Notes: generated by a model not told the origin, from the letters alone. A stretch of 64,000 bases of DNA from Chryseobacterium cupriresistens (GCF_046614675.1 NZ_JBKKJT010000004.1:416415-480414); one strand, 5' to 3'. Shown: positions 34,481-43,362, counted from the stretch's first letter. Numbers and translations: made by a program.

Positions 34481-34630
34481 ATTCTTTTTTTTGTGAAAAA
34501 TGAAAAAAAAACCTTTGTGATTGATAAAAATTAACTAATTGGTAATATTCAGTTTCATTATGATATGTTTTTTAAGATAAAAATTTCATTTTTTTAACCG
34601 TTTAATTTTTGTTTTTTACGAGTAATAAAA

Positions 34631-34722
34631 GCCACAAAAGCTTTTTAAGCTAAGCTATCTACTTTGTGTATAGAAGTATACCAAAGGTGTTTAAGCAATA
34701 AAAACTTTTGGGACTTTGTGGT
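34631..34722. repeat. MITE-like intergenic repeat, short copy C
   Basis: CCACAAAAGCTTTTTAAGC on the left and the related inverse GCAATAAAAACTTTTGGGAC / TTTGTGG on the right, about 90 bp in all. It has end sequences like those of copies A and B but lacks the 25-bp core. It lies between the VGINT gene (34448, minus) and the PIG-L gene (34819, plus). Weaker case than A and B. Confidence 0.45.
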
Positions 34723-34771
34723 TAATTTTGAAAAACCTTTCTGTAAAATTCACAGTCTGATTCTTTTAATG

Positions 34772-34800
34772 TTGAAAGAAGGATGATTTACTTATATTTG
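34772..34800 (+). promoter_or_regulatory. Promoter of the PIG-L operon
   Basis: TTG at 34772-34774 and TATATTTG at 34793-34800, 18 nt apart, a standard Bacteroidota promoter. The start at 34819 is 18 bp downstream, which supports that ATG over the earlier in-frame ATG at 34783. Confidence 0.65.
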
Positions 34801-34818
34801 CCTGCAAAGCAAATTCAA

Positions 34819-37323
34819 ATGTTCAAAAAAGTAAGCACTGTATTTATCCTTGGATTTTATACTGTTTTTTGTTCGGCCCAGCAGGTCCGGCCTTCAAAAT
34901 CATCTGAAATTTACCGCGAAATCAAAACCCTTAAAAACCTGCCTAAAGTTTTATATCTTGCGGCGCATCCCGATGATGAAAATACAGGATTGCTTTCCTG
35001 GTTAATCAATGGTCAAAATGTAGAAACGGGGTATTTATCTTTAACCAGAGGTGATGGCGGTCAGAATTTATTAGGCACGGAACAGGGTGCTGCATTGGGT
35101 TTAATCAGAACGCATGAGCTTTTGGAAGCAAGAAAGTTAGACGGTGCCCAACAGTTTTTTACCCGTGCTATTGATTTCGGATTTTCTAAAAATACGACCG
35201 ACACTTTTAAACAATGGAATGCAGACAGTATTACAGCAGATGTAGTCTGGGTAATCCGTAAATTCCGTCCGGATATTATCATTTGTCGTTTTCCTCCTAC
35301 TGCTGCGGCAGGGCACGGACAACATGCAGCTTCGGCTGTGGTAGCGGAAAAAGCCTTTAAGCTGGCAGGTGATAAAACGGCTTTCCCGGATCAACTGAAA
35401 TATGTCAATGCGTGGCAGCCAAAACGCGTATTGTGGAATACTTTCCGCTTTGGTGGAGTGAATACCACTGCTGAAAACCAACTGAAAGTGACCGTTGGGC
35501 AATATGACGCTCAACTGGGAATGGGTTACGGAGAATTGGCCGGATTAAGCAGAAGTTTGCATAAAAGCCAGGGGGCAGGAACACAGTCTGTAGCCGGGAT
35601 CAGAACAGAATATTTTGCCCACGTTGCCGGTGAGTCTGCAGAAGCAACTCTTTTTGACGGAGTTACTAAAACCTGGACTTCACAGGGAAATGCTGATATT
35701 GACCAGTTATTAGATCAGATTATTTCCGCTTTCAATTTCAATAACCCCGATCAGAGCCTGCCTGCTTTGCTTGCATTAAGAAAAAAGGTCATGGCGCTGC
35801 GGGATTCGGACCAGAAAAAGGATAAAATTAAATCTCTTGACAACATTATTTTAAGCTGTGCCGGGTTTATGGGCGAGGTGGCTACCAATCAGGCTGAAGC
35901 GGTTGCCGGAGATCATTATAATTTCAGGTTAAATCTGATTTCAAGAACTGTAAATCCTGTCATTTTAGAAAATGTTAAATGGTTAAGTCAATCAGAAAGT
36001 TTCAACAGGGAATTGTCAAAAGATTCCTTAATTACCATTCAGCATGATATTCAGATTCCTGCGGATGCAGCAGTTACAGAACCTTACTGGTTGGCAAAAC
36101 CACCTGTGAACGCAGCAACTTTCGCTGTTCCGGATGAAACTTTAGTCGGTATGCCTGAGGCAGAATCACCATTGAATGTTTTGGTTGGTTTAAAAATCGG
36201 CTCGGAAAAGTTTCAGGTTACACTTCCTTTATCTTTCAAGAAATTGGATCCGGTGCGTGGTGATGTGGTGGAAGCCTTGCGCATTGTTCCTGCTGTGGAG
36301 CTGAAATTTATCCAACCCCTTTATCTGGTCAAAGAAAATGAAGATCTACGATTGAGTATAAATTTTAAGGTTAATTCCAACAAACCGTTCAATAAAGGAA
36401 TTCTGAATCTGATGTATAACGGAGAAAGATTAGGAAGTGCTGAAGTAAATTCTGTAAAAGGGAAAGATTTTACCTTCGATTATGTTATTCCAAAAGCTAA
36501 GCTTGCTTCCATAAGCTCAAACCGTTTGCAGCTGGAAGCCAATTATGTTGCAGATGGAGTCACTTATCATAAAAAACAGGTGTTAATTCAGTATCCGCAT
36601 TTACCTTCCTTACAATATTTTGAGCCTGCCACTGTGACGGTGATGAAAGGTGATATTCAGGCCAAAGTTAAAAAAGTAGGGTATGTACAAGGTGCGGGTG
36701 ATTTCATTCCCGAGTTTCTGCGCATTGCAGGTGTTCAGGTAGATATCCTGAAAGACGGAGATTTTTATGGCAGCATAGATGAATCCGGTGAAAACGGCAG
36801 TCCGAACAAACTATCACAATATGATGCCATCGTGCTTGGTGTTCGTGCCAACAACACGGAGAAAAAGCTGGGTCGCTGGATGCCTTTTTTATGGTCTTAT
36901 GCCAAAGCCGGAGGTAATCTGGTGATGCAGTATAATACCAATCAGGATACCACCGTTGATCAATTGGGAATGTACAATTTCACTATTGCCAATAAGCGTG
37001 TTACTGAAGAAAATGCTGCAGTTAGGTTTTTAAATCCCAATCATAAATTACTGAACTTTCCGAATAAAATAACTGCGGATGATTTTAAAGGCTGGGTACA
37101 GGAACGTGGTGCCTATTTCCCTGCTCAATGGGATGCCGCATATGAACCGCTTTTTGAAATGCATGATACGGATGAAGAGCCTCTTCAGGGATCAACTTTA
37201 TATGCCAGATACGGAAAGGGTAATTTTATTTATACACCGTTAGCATTTTTCAGACAGTTGCCTGCGGGAAATGTAGGAGCTGCACGTTTATTTTTAAACT
37301 TTTTATCTGCACAGAAAAACTGA
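34819..37323 (+). CDS. Secreted PIG-L/LmbE-type deacetylase with C-terminal extension
   Basis: An 834-aa protein with a signal peptide (MFKKVSTVFILGFYTVFCSAQ). The PIG-L deacetylase domain covers about residues 45-260: LYLAAHPDDENTGLLSW (metal-binding AHPDDE), RTHELLEARKLDGAQQF, and GHGQHAASA with further metal His. Members remove N-acetyl groups from sugars such as GlcNAc-linked compounds. The long C-terminal part (about 400-830) contains a beta-rich region and a glutamine-amidotransferase-like fold (YDAIVLGVRANNTEKKLGRW, YAKAGGNLVMQYNTNQ), as in related large Bacteroidota proteins. It is the first gene of a four-gene operon, and its stop overlaps the start of the next gene. Confidence 0.85.
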   Translation: MFKKVSTVFILGFYTVFCSAQQVRPSKSSEIYREIKTLKNLPKVLYLAAHPDDENTGLLSWLINGQNVETGYLSLTRGDGGQNLLGTEQGAALGLIRTHELLEARKLDGAQQFFTRAIDFGFSKNTTDTFKQWNADSITADVVWVIRKFRPDIIICRFPPTAAAGHGQHAASAVVAEKAFKLAGDKTAFPDQLKYVNAWQPKRVLWNTFRFGGVNTTAENQLKVTVGQYDAQLGMGYGELAGLSRSLHKSQGAGTQSVAGIRTEYFAHVAGESAEATLFDGVTKTWTSQGNADIDQLLDQIISAFNFNNPDQSLPALLALRKKVMALRDSDQKKDKIKSLDNIILSCAGFMGEVATNQAEAVAGDHYNFRLNLISRTVNPVILENVKWLSQSESFNRELSKDSLITIQHDIQIPADAAVTEPYWLAKPPVNAATFAVPDETLVGMPEAESPLNVLVGLKIGSEKFQVTLPLSFKKLDPVRGDVVEALRIVPAVELKFIQPLYLVKENEDLRLSINFKVNSNKPFNKGILNLMYNGERLGSAEVNSVKGKDFTFDYVIPKAKLASISSNRLQLEANYVADGVTYHKKQVLIQYPHLPSLQYFEPATVTVMKGDIQAKVKKVGYVQGAGDFIPEFLRIAGVQVDILKDGDFYGSIDESGENGSPNKLSQYDAIVLGVRANNTEKKLGRWMPFLWSYAKAGGNLVMQYNTNQDTTVDQLGMYNFTIANKRVTEENAAVRFLNPNHKLLNFPNKITADDFKGWVQERGAYFPAQWDAAYEPLFEMHDTDEEPLQGSTLYARYGKGNFIYTPLAFFRQLPAGNVGAARLFLNFLSAQKN

Positions 37324-37427
37324 TGAACAAACAACTTAAAAACTGGAATATCTGGTACATACTATTAGCCGTTGCATTAGTAGTACAGATCGTATTTTAT
37401 TATGGGTTTACTAAATTCTGGGCATGA
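37323..37427 (+). CDS. 34-aa single-helix membrane microprotein
   Basis: MNKQLKNWNIWYILLAVALV continues VQIVFYYGFTKFWA: one transmembrane helix of about 20 residues with short polar ends. The ATG (37323) overlaps the PIG-L stop (TGATG) and its stop overlaps the symporter start (ATGA), so both junctions are coupled. That tight placement, not similarity, is the evidence that it is real. It could be a small companion subunit of the symporter, but this is inferred. Too short for typical ORF cutoffs. Confidence 0.75.
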   Translation: MNKQLKNWNIWYILLAVALVVQIVFYYGFTKFWA

Positions 37428-39115
37428 GTAATATAGATTGGACGGTTCTTATTGTTACACTTGTTGCAGTGGTGGTTTACGGCGTATTCATCGGTCGTGG
37501 CCAAAAAAGCAACGAATCCTACCTGAAAGCAGATAATAAAATGCCCTGGTATATTGTGCTCATCGGTATTATGGCCACCCAGGCAAGTGCCATTACATTT
37601 CTTTCAGCACCGGGCCAGGCTTATACAGACGGAATGCGCTTTGTGCAGTATTATTTCGGTTTGCCTTTGGCGATGATTGTGATCTGTATTACTTTCATTC
37701 CGATTTTTCAACGCTTAAATGTTTATACTGCCTATGAATATTTAGAAAACCGTTTTGATAAAAAAACAAGGGTGCTCACTTCACTGCTTTTTCTTTTTTC
37801 CAGAGGGTTATCAACCGGAATCAGTATTTACGCTCCGAGTATTATCTTATCAAGCGTTTTAAACTGGAATATTTATGTAACCAATGTTTTAACAGGTGGC
37901 ATTCTGTTGATCTACACTTATATTGGAGGTGCAAAAGCGATCGCTCACACCCAGAAATTACAGTTTCTTATTATTCTCGGAACTATGGCTTTTGCAGGGT
38001 ATCTCCTTATTCAGAATATGCCGGATGGAATCGGTTTTAATGATGCGCTGTATCTGGCGGGGAAATCCGGGAAGCTTAATGTCATCACCACGGAATTCGA
38101 CTGGAAAGATAAATACAATATCTGGAGCGGCTTGATTGGCGGTTTTTTTCTGGCGCTTTCTTACTTTGGTACGGACCAGAGCCAGGTCGGTAGATATATC
38201 ACTGCGAAAGATAATACCAATGCAAAAATGGGTTTGCTGTTGAACGGGTTGGTTAAAATTCCGATGCAGTTTGCTATTCTCCTGATTGGTGCTTTGCTTT
38301 TCGCATTCTTTTCTCTGAAACCGGCTCCGATTTATTTTAACGAACGCTCCTATGAGTATTTAAAGGAAAAACAACCTGAGCAGGCTGCAGTTTTTGAAAA
38401 AGAGCATCAGGATTTACAAATAAAATTTAATGCAGAATCGAAAGAAATTTTAAAGCTTAAAGAACAAAATTCTCCTCAGCTTGCCAAAACGATTCAGGAT
38501 TTTAAAGATACGCAATCGCAAGTAAAAGCATTGCATGGAAGGGTAGAGGAAGCTATTAATAATTCAAATTATAATGCGGAGAAAACGGACACGAATTATA
38601 TTTTCCTGTATTTCGTGAAAAATACACTGCCTGCAGGAATGATCGGGCTGCTTTTTGCCGTCATTTTTCTGGCCAGCTGGGGTTCCATTTCGGCAGCACT
38701 GAATTCCCTTGCCGCCTGCTCATTAAAAGATGTTCATTTACTATACAGCAAAGAAATTCCTGATGATAAAACCGAATTGAAATACAGCCGCCTGCATACT
38801 TTAGCCTGGGGTATTTTTTCAATCGGTGTAGCTATGTTTGCCACTCAGATGGGTTCACTTATTGAAGCGGTTAACGTATTAGGCTCTCTTTTCTACGGAC
38901 CTATATTGGGGATTTTCCTTGTTGCATTTTACTATAAAAAGATCAACGGTCCGAATGTATTTATTGCTGCCATTTTATCGGAAATTACGGTTATTGCCGT
39001 GTATCAGTTCGATATCGTTTCTTTCCTCTGGCTTAATGTAATCGGGGCAGCAGCAGTCATTATATTTTCTGCAATCGGTTTGCTGTTTTATAAGCAGAAA
39101 ACAGTAAATTCGTAA
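37424..39115 (+). CDS. Sodium:solute symporter (SSS family)
   Basis: A 563-aa multi-helix transporter of the SSS/SLC5 family. Marks: NIDWTVLIVTLVAVVVYGVF (first helix), GIMATQASAITFLSAPGQAY (family-typical TM2 region with ATQ.SA..F...PG), and ALSYFGTDQSQVGRYITAKD. Length is at the long end because of an inserted cytosolic coiled-coil (about residues 300-385, Lys/Glu/Gln-rich). Sodium drives uptake of sugar, sialic acid or another organic solute. Being coupled with a PIG-L deacetylase, an amino-sugar or N-acetylated substrate is reasonable, though not shown. The 34-aa microprotein overlaps its start. Confidence 0.9.
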   Translation: MSNIDWTVLIVTLVAVVVYGVFIGRGQKSNESYLKADNKMPWYIVLIGIMATQASAITFLSAPGQAYTDGMRFVQYYFGLPLAMIVICITFIPIFQRLNVYTAYEYLENRFDKKTRVLTSLLFLFSRGLSTGISIYAPSIILSSVLNWNIYVTNVLTGGILLIYTYIGGAKAIAHTQKLQFLIILGTMAFAGYLLIQNMPDGIGFNDALYLAGKSGKLNVITTEFDWKDKYNIWSGLIGGFFLALSYFGTDQSQVGRYITAKDNTNAKMGLLLNGLVKIPMQFAILLIGALLFAFFSLKPAPIYFNERSYEYLKEKQPEQAAVFEKEHQDLQIKFNAESKEILKLKEQNSPQLAKTIQDFKDTQSQVKALHGRVEEAINNSNYNAEKTDTNYIFLYFVKNTLPAGMIGLLFAVIFLASWGSISAALNSLAACSLKDVHLLYSKEIPDDKTELKYSRLHTLAWGIFSIGVAMFATQMGSLIEAVNVLGSLFYGPILGIFLVAFYYKKINGPNVFIAAILSEITVIAVYQFDIVSFLWLNVIGAAAVIIFSAIGLLFYKQKTVNS

Positions 39116-39150
39116 ACGAACAATATTAAAAACAAACAAATAAAAATATT

Positions 39151-39669
39151 ATGAAAACGATTCTTAAATCTGCAACTGTACTTGTTGCTACGATGACGAT
39201 CTCAATGAATGCCTTTGCACAGGAGGCTAAAAAACCTGCCAGCCCTCCTGCTACGGCTACAGGAAAAATTAAAGATGCCAACATTACAATAAACTATAGC
39301 AGCCCTTCTGTGAAAGGACGTACAATTTGGGGCGGTCTGGAAGCTTATGATAAAGTTTGGCGGGCGGGAGCCAATGAAGCCACTACTTTTGAAACGGATA
39401 AAGATATTACCGTTCAGGGTAAAAAACTGCCTGCAGGTAAATACAGCTTTTTCTTAATCCCTAAACAAAGCGGAACCTGGACTGCGATTTTTAACAAGGA
39501 GCCAAAACAATGGGGTGCTTATAAATACGAACAATCTAAAGATGCTTTACGTGTTGATGTAAAAACAAAGGCTTTGCCAGCAACACAGGAAACTTTAGTT
39601 TATAAAATAAACAGTAATGGATTTACAATGGATTGGGACAAAATCTCAGTTCCTGTAGAGATAAAATAA
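39151..39669 (+). CDS. DUF2911 periplasmic protein
   Basis: A 172-aa exported protein: signal peptide MKTILKSATVLVATMTISMNAFAQ, then the DUF2911 features KDANITINYSSPSVKGRTIW, AYDKVWRAGANEATTF, LPAGKYSFFLIPKQSGTW and the closing MDWDKISVPVEI. Function of the family is unknown; it is periplasmic and common in Bacteroidota. It follows the symporter by 35 bp on the same strand and precedes a terminator, so it is the last gene of that operon. Confidence 0.9.
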   Translation: MKTILKSATVLVATMTISMNAFAQEAKKPASPPATATGKIKDANITINYSSPSVKGRTIWGGLEAYDKVWRAGANEATTFETDKDITVQGKKLPAGKYSFFLIPKQSGTWTAIFNKEPKQWGAYKYEQSKDALRVDVKTKALPATQETLVYKINSNGFTMDWDKISVPVEIK

Positions 39670-39686
39670 TTTGAATTACAAATTAA

Positions 39687-39712
39687 AATCCCGGTTTATC
39701 CGGGATTTTTTG
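39687..39712 (+). terminator. Terminator of the PIG-L/symporter operon
   Basis: Stem AATCCCGG / CCGGGATT with loop TTTAT, followed by T-run and G. 18 bp after the DUF2911 stop. Confidence 0.85.
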
Positions 39713-39800
39713 TTTACAATTTTGATATTGTATAAGGCTGCTGTTGCAGTTCTAATCATTTCCTGTTTAAGTTTTAAAATGCAGAACAGTCTCAATTACA

Positions 39801-40484
39801 TTATAATACAGCCTCTGACCATTCCTCAGCCATCTTTTCAACATAATCTACAAAGTTGTCAACATCTTGTATCGTGTAAAAAGTGTATTCAGGCTGATCT
39901 TCAAGAGGATCAACATTCTCAAACCAATGATCATGTGCAAATAAAAGTACCTTCCCTGAATTCTTTTCATACATTGTCATATTGCCATTAGCTTCCAGGG
40001 CAAAGCAAATGAAGTCATTATATTGTATCGGTTGTTTGTGTTCTTCTTCACAAAGATTTTCATAATATTCTTCCCATTCGCCGATTCCCGTTATGCAGGC
40101 AGATTTTAAGAATAAATAGTCCTGATTATTAGTCAGGGCCGGTTCGGGCTGATGATAAGATTCTGAAATCCCGCCTATCTCTTTAAGTAATAATTCATGT
40201 TCTTTTGTTAACACAATGTTATCCGTATCTTCTAACTCAATTTTGGTTAACCAGCCACAGCTTTTATTGTACTTATTGGTCCATGAGAACAATCGGTAGG
40301 GATTATTGTTTACACTAAATTCCAGCTTTCTGGCCCTTTGAATAAGTTGAGATAATTTAGGGAATGTTGATGTAAAATTATCGGAAAGATTCAGAACTGA
40401 TTCTGTATCATACAATGTAACAAGATCATTTGGCCTGATAAACCAATTGATGTCTTTTTTAAATGTTTCAAAGTCTAAATTCAT
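39801..40484 (-). CDS. SUKH (SMI1/KNR4)-like protein
   Basis: A 227-aa cytosolic acidic protein. The pattern in FICFALEANGNMTMYEKNSG followed by KVLLFAHDHWFENVDPL, and a C-terminal end-helix (DVDNFVDYVEKMAEEW), fits SMI1/KNR4 superfamily proteins, which often act as immunity proteins to contact-dependent or polymorphic toxins. There is no recognisable toxin gene next to it, so it may be an orphan immunity gene. The assignment rests on the strand pattern and the acidic character only. Confidence 0.65.
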   Translation of the reverse strand: MNLDFETFKKDINWFIRPNDLVTLYDTESVLNLSDNFTSTFPKLSQLIQRARKLEFSVNNNPYRLFSWTNKYNKSCGWLTKIELEDTDNIVLTKEHELLLKEIGGISESYHQPEPALTNNQDYLFLKSACITGIGEWEEYYENLCEEEHKQPIQYNDFICFALEANGNMTMYEKNSGKVLLFAHDHWFENVDPLEDQPEYTFYTIQDVDNFVDYVEKMAEEWSEAVL

Positions 40485-40700
40485 TTGATTTTGATTGAAT
40501 AAACAATAAATATAGGGAAGAAAATAATAATTGAGTTACCTACATCGAAATTAGAGTATATCAACTGTAAACGAAACGGTCAAAAGTAGATTTTAATGAA
40601 AGCTGTGCTTACGTTTCAAAGGGACTCTAGTAATCATCTGTAAATCATTGAAATATAGAACTTTATAGCATAATCCAGTACATTTAGGCTTATTGAAATA

Positions 40701-41018
40701 TTAACCCGTTATTTTCAGAGATTGAATGAGTCCGTGAGACAATTGAAAATGATATTTTAAAACAATTGGGCTGCCCGGAAATGTTCCCGAAGCTTCCGCC
40801 GATAAGATGTTTTCACTTTCGTTATAATCTAATGGTTTCATACTGGCTTTGTAATCTTTGTTGGCTTTGTCAATCCAGCTTTCAATTTCTGCTTTTCCGT
40901 TATGGGTTTTGCCTTCATCAAATACCTCCGCATTTTCAGCAAAACAATTTGCATAGGCTGCACTGTTAAATTCGTTTTGGGCTTTCACCAATTCTGAAAT
41001 AATGTTTGGTAAATTCAT
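40701..41018 (-). CDS. SnoaL/NTF2-like protein
   Basis: A 105-aa protein with the NTF2-like fold pattern: AQNEFNSAAYANCFAENAEV, FDEGKTHNGKAEIESWID, and a closing KYHFQLSHGLIQSLKI. Small SnoaL-like proteins of this kind bind hydrophobic substrates or have polyketide-cyclase-like roles, but here no such pathway is near. It lies 20 bp after the SDR gene on the same strand and is probably in one operon with it. So it may support the SDR enzyme or share its regulator. Confidence 0.8.
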   Translation of the reverse strand: MNLPNIISELVKAQNEFNSAAYANCFAENAEVFDEGKTHNGKAEIESWIDKANKDYKASMKPLDYNESENILSAEASGTFPGSPIVLKYHFQLSHGLIQSLKITG

Positions 41019-41038
41019 TGTATGGTATTTTAAGATGA

Positions 41039-41833
41039 TTAAATGGTTGGCACTGTACCGCCATCGATTATAAATTCAGTTCCGGTTAAATAACTGGCTC
41101 TTGGTGAAACAAGAAAACCAACTAATTCAGCTACTTCTTTCGGTTCGGCAGGTCTTCCGAAAGGTATTCCGCCCAATGCATCCATAACGCTGTTTTGCGC
41201 TTCTTCTATAGTACTGTTTGCGTTTCTCGCAATTTCACCCAGCCAGGCTTCCGAAGCTGTTGTATTGATCCACCCTGGTGAAACAGCCAGTACCCGAACA
41301 CCTTTTGGGGTAACTTCGTTCGATAAACTTTTACTATAGTTTCTCAGTCCTGCTTTTGAAGCTGCATAAGGTAAGGTTGAATCATAAAGGGGTAATTTAC
41401 CCTGGATGGAAGCGATGTGAATAATTACACCATTTTTTCGCTCTATCATTTGTGGTAAAAACCCTCTGTCCAGTCGAACCGGAGCAAGCAAATTAGCTTG
41501 TAAGGTTGATTCCCAATCTTCATCGGTTAATGCTGCAAATCCACCAGCGGGTGTTGATGAAGAACCCAAGTTGTTCACAAGAATGTCCAGTCTCCCATAA
41601 GCCGACAGCACTTCGCTGATGACTTTTTGTGTTCCTTCTGCTTTACTCAAATCGGCAGGAATGAAATGCAGGTTGCTGTTTTCTTTTTCAGGCGCGTTTC
41701 TCGCAGTTATTATAACCATTGCACCAGCTTGCAGCAGTCTTTCTGCTATTGCTTTACCGGTTCCTTTTGTTCCGCCTGTTACTAGGGCAATTTTACCTTG
41801 AAGTTCGTTGTTGTAATTAAATAGATTTTCCAT
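41039..41833 (-). CDS. Short-chain dehydrogenase/reductase (SDR)
   Basis: A 264-aa classical SDR oxidoreductase. I start at ATG 41833 (MENLFNYNNELQGKIALVTG); the open frame continues to 41938 but would run through the divergent promoter region. The NAD(P) motif is TGGTKGTGKAIAERL (variant of TGxxxGxG), NNLGSSSTPAGG follows, and the catalytic YxxxK is in LPYAASKAGLRNYSK. IIDGGTVPTI is the usual SDR end. Divergent from an HxlR regulator with about 120 bp between; the SnoaL-like gene follows it. Substrate unknown; induction by an electrophile or quinone-like compound would be typical for HxlR pairs. Confidence 0.92.
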   Translation of the reverse strand: MENLFNYNNELQGKIALVTGGTKGTGKAIAERLLQAGAMVIITARNAPEKENSNLHFIPADLSKAEGTQKVISEVLSAYGRLDILVNNLGSSSTPAGGFAALTDEDWESTLQANLLAPVRLDRGFLPQMIERKNGVIIHIASIQGKLPLYDSTLPYAASKAGLRNYSKSLSNEVTPKGVRVLAVSPGWINTTASEAWLGEIARNANSTIEEAQNSVMDALGGIPFGRPAEPKEVAELVGFLVSPRASYLTGTEFIIDGGTVPTI

Positions 41834-41900
41834 TGTTAAATTCTTTGATACAAATTTCAGAAGTATCACTTTTTCAGGCAATAACGGAAAATTGAATTGC

Positions 41901-41953
41901 ATAGGGATAATTTTTTCCCCTATTGTGCAATTTGGCACATTGGATTAAATTTG
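41901..41953 (+). promoter_or_regulatory. Divergent SDR/HxlR control region with two inverted repeats
   Basis: ATAGGG (41901-41906) pairs with CCCTAT (41918-41923), 11 nt apart. Next is TGTGC-N6-GCACA (41924-41939). Then TAAATTTG (41946-41953) is a -7 element for the HxlR gene with TTG at 41923-41925, 20 nt apart. The second inverted repeat lies exactly between the -33 and -7 elements, where a bound HxlR dimer would block transcription. Confidence 0.6.
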
Positions 41954-41956
41954 TGT

Positions 41957-42322
41957 ATGCATGAAAGAAAAATACCCTTGAATTTAAACTGCGGTCTTGA
42001 CCTTATCGGTGAAGTCCTTTACGGTAAATGGAAAATCCGTCTGCTGTGGTTTATCAATGAGGGTCATCTGCGCCCAAGTGAATTACAGCGTAAAATTCCG
42101 GATGCTTCGAGACGCGTTTTAAATATCCAGTTAAAAGAACTTGAAGAGCACGAACTTGTTACAAAGAAAATTTATGCTCAGGTTCCACCAAAAGTTGAAT
42201 ATTCTCTCACAGATTTTGGAAAGACATTGATTCCGATAATTTCTGCACTGGGATATTGGGGTGATGAAAATGAAGAGAGGCTGAGAAGAGTGATTTTGAA
42301 CAGGATGGGTGAGAAGGGTTGA
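41957..42322 (+). CDS. HxlR-family winged-helix regulator
   Basis: A 121-aa winged HTH protein. I start at ATG 41957 (MHERKIPLNLNCGLDLIGEV), 4 bp after the -7 element, so the transcript is nearly leaderless; the longer frame from 41897 would cross the promoter. Marks of HxlR/MarR-like family: LIGEVLYGKWKIRLLWFI, RPSELQRKIPDASRRVL, and QVPPKVEYSLTDFGKTLIPI. It probably controls the divergent SDR gene and itself through the inverted repeats at 41901-41939. Confidence 0.92.
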   Translation: MHERKIPLNLNCGLDLIGEVLYGKWKIRLLWFINEGHLRPSELQRKIPDASRRVLNIQLKELEEHELVTKKIYAQVPPKVEYSLTDFGKTLIPIISALGYWGDENEERLRRVILNRMGEKG

Positions 42323-43177
42323 AATGAAGATTTAAAAATTTTTGTTACTACTTCTATCAATTTATAAATAAAATGCGGTTAATTGTTCTTTTAATTACAC
42401 GAATTAATTTCATCAATTATTATTTAGCCCCTTCAAAATATTTATACAATCATGATTAAATATACTAAAAATTTTAAACGAATAGTCTGAAATAAAAATG
42501 GCTCAATTTGGATTAAGTTGAAGCTGTTTTAATCTTTATGACCCCAACAGGATTATCTTTGAACACTTATAAGGTGATTGAGTTCGTTTAAACCAAATTA
42601 AGTAAGAACTGAAAAGTTCATTTTTATAACGTCGTTTTCCTTAAAATAAAACTTCTGCAATTTAATTATAAGAACCTAAAACTGGCAAACTAAGTACGGC
42701 TAGTCTTCAGGTGGTTTTTGTAAATCTTATATAGAACTTGAATAAATATCCAAAGAGTATTATTTAACGAATTCAAGGTATGTATTGAACAGATAAGAGT
42801 CGGATTATTTAATTATCAGTCCATTGCTTTAGTACAATTGCATTAGTTATTTCAAATAAATTGTCTCAATTTTAGATGTATTTAGTTGTTTTTTTTATAA
42901 TAAAGAGCTGATAATTTGATGATTGTGTTAATTTTTGCGCTTGCTTTGTTTTGTGTAATTATCTATTATGTTGTTGTTTTTTTTAAATATTATTTATTAT
43001 TTTTTTATCATTTAACATTTATTTAATTGTATTTTTGGATTATTTTATTATTTTTGAATGTGTGAGTTTTTTGTTGACTTTTTTAAAATTTTGATTATTT
43101 TCTAATATATGTAGCAGGGTTGTTAGATTCTGTTAATGATGAAGTTGGTTAAAGTTTTATATTCATTATTTTTAATT
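42323..43177. other. Non-coding AT-rich stretch, no gene seen
   Basis: About 850 bp with no supportable gene on either strand. The first 550 bp has no clear structure; about 42880-43130 is extremely T-rich on the + strand (many TTTTT and TTATTATT runs), with strong strand bias. It may be eroded sequence at the edge of the VGINT region. A short repeat element follows directly. Confidence 0.5.
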
Positions 43178-43362
43178 ACAAAAGACACAAAGGTTTTAAA
43201 TACTTACGTTTTAAGAGTCAGATTTTATGTATAATAAGTACACTTAAATTTTGTGAAAATCTTTGGTTTTCATTTTATGTGCACTTTTATGCATTTTTAT
43301 TTTAAGCTTACTTAAGTGAACTCAAGTGTTTTAAAATGAAACCTTTTGTGGTTTTGTAAAGG
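43178..43362 (+). repeat. MITE-like intergenic repeat, copy B
   Basis: About 185 bp bounded by ACAAAAGACACAAAGG then TTTTAAATACTT on the left and AAGTGTTTTAAAATGAAACC then TTTTGTGG on the right, which are imperfect inverted repeats of each other. It holds the 25-bp core (43249-43273) identical to copy A and is in the same orientation. It lies 160 bp upstream of the VGINT remnant/regulator gene. Non-coding. Confidence 0.65.

Noticed and set aside
39671..39991. A 106-codon plus-strand frame
   Set aside because: It runs through a terminator and then antisense to the SUKH-like gene; no features of its own.
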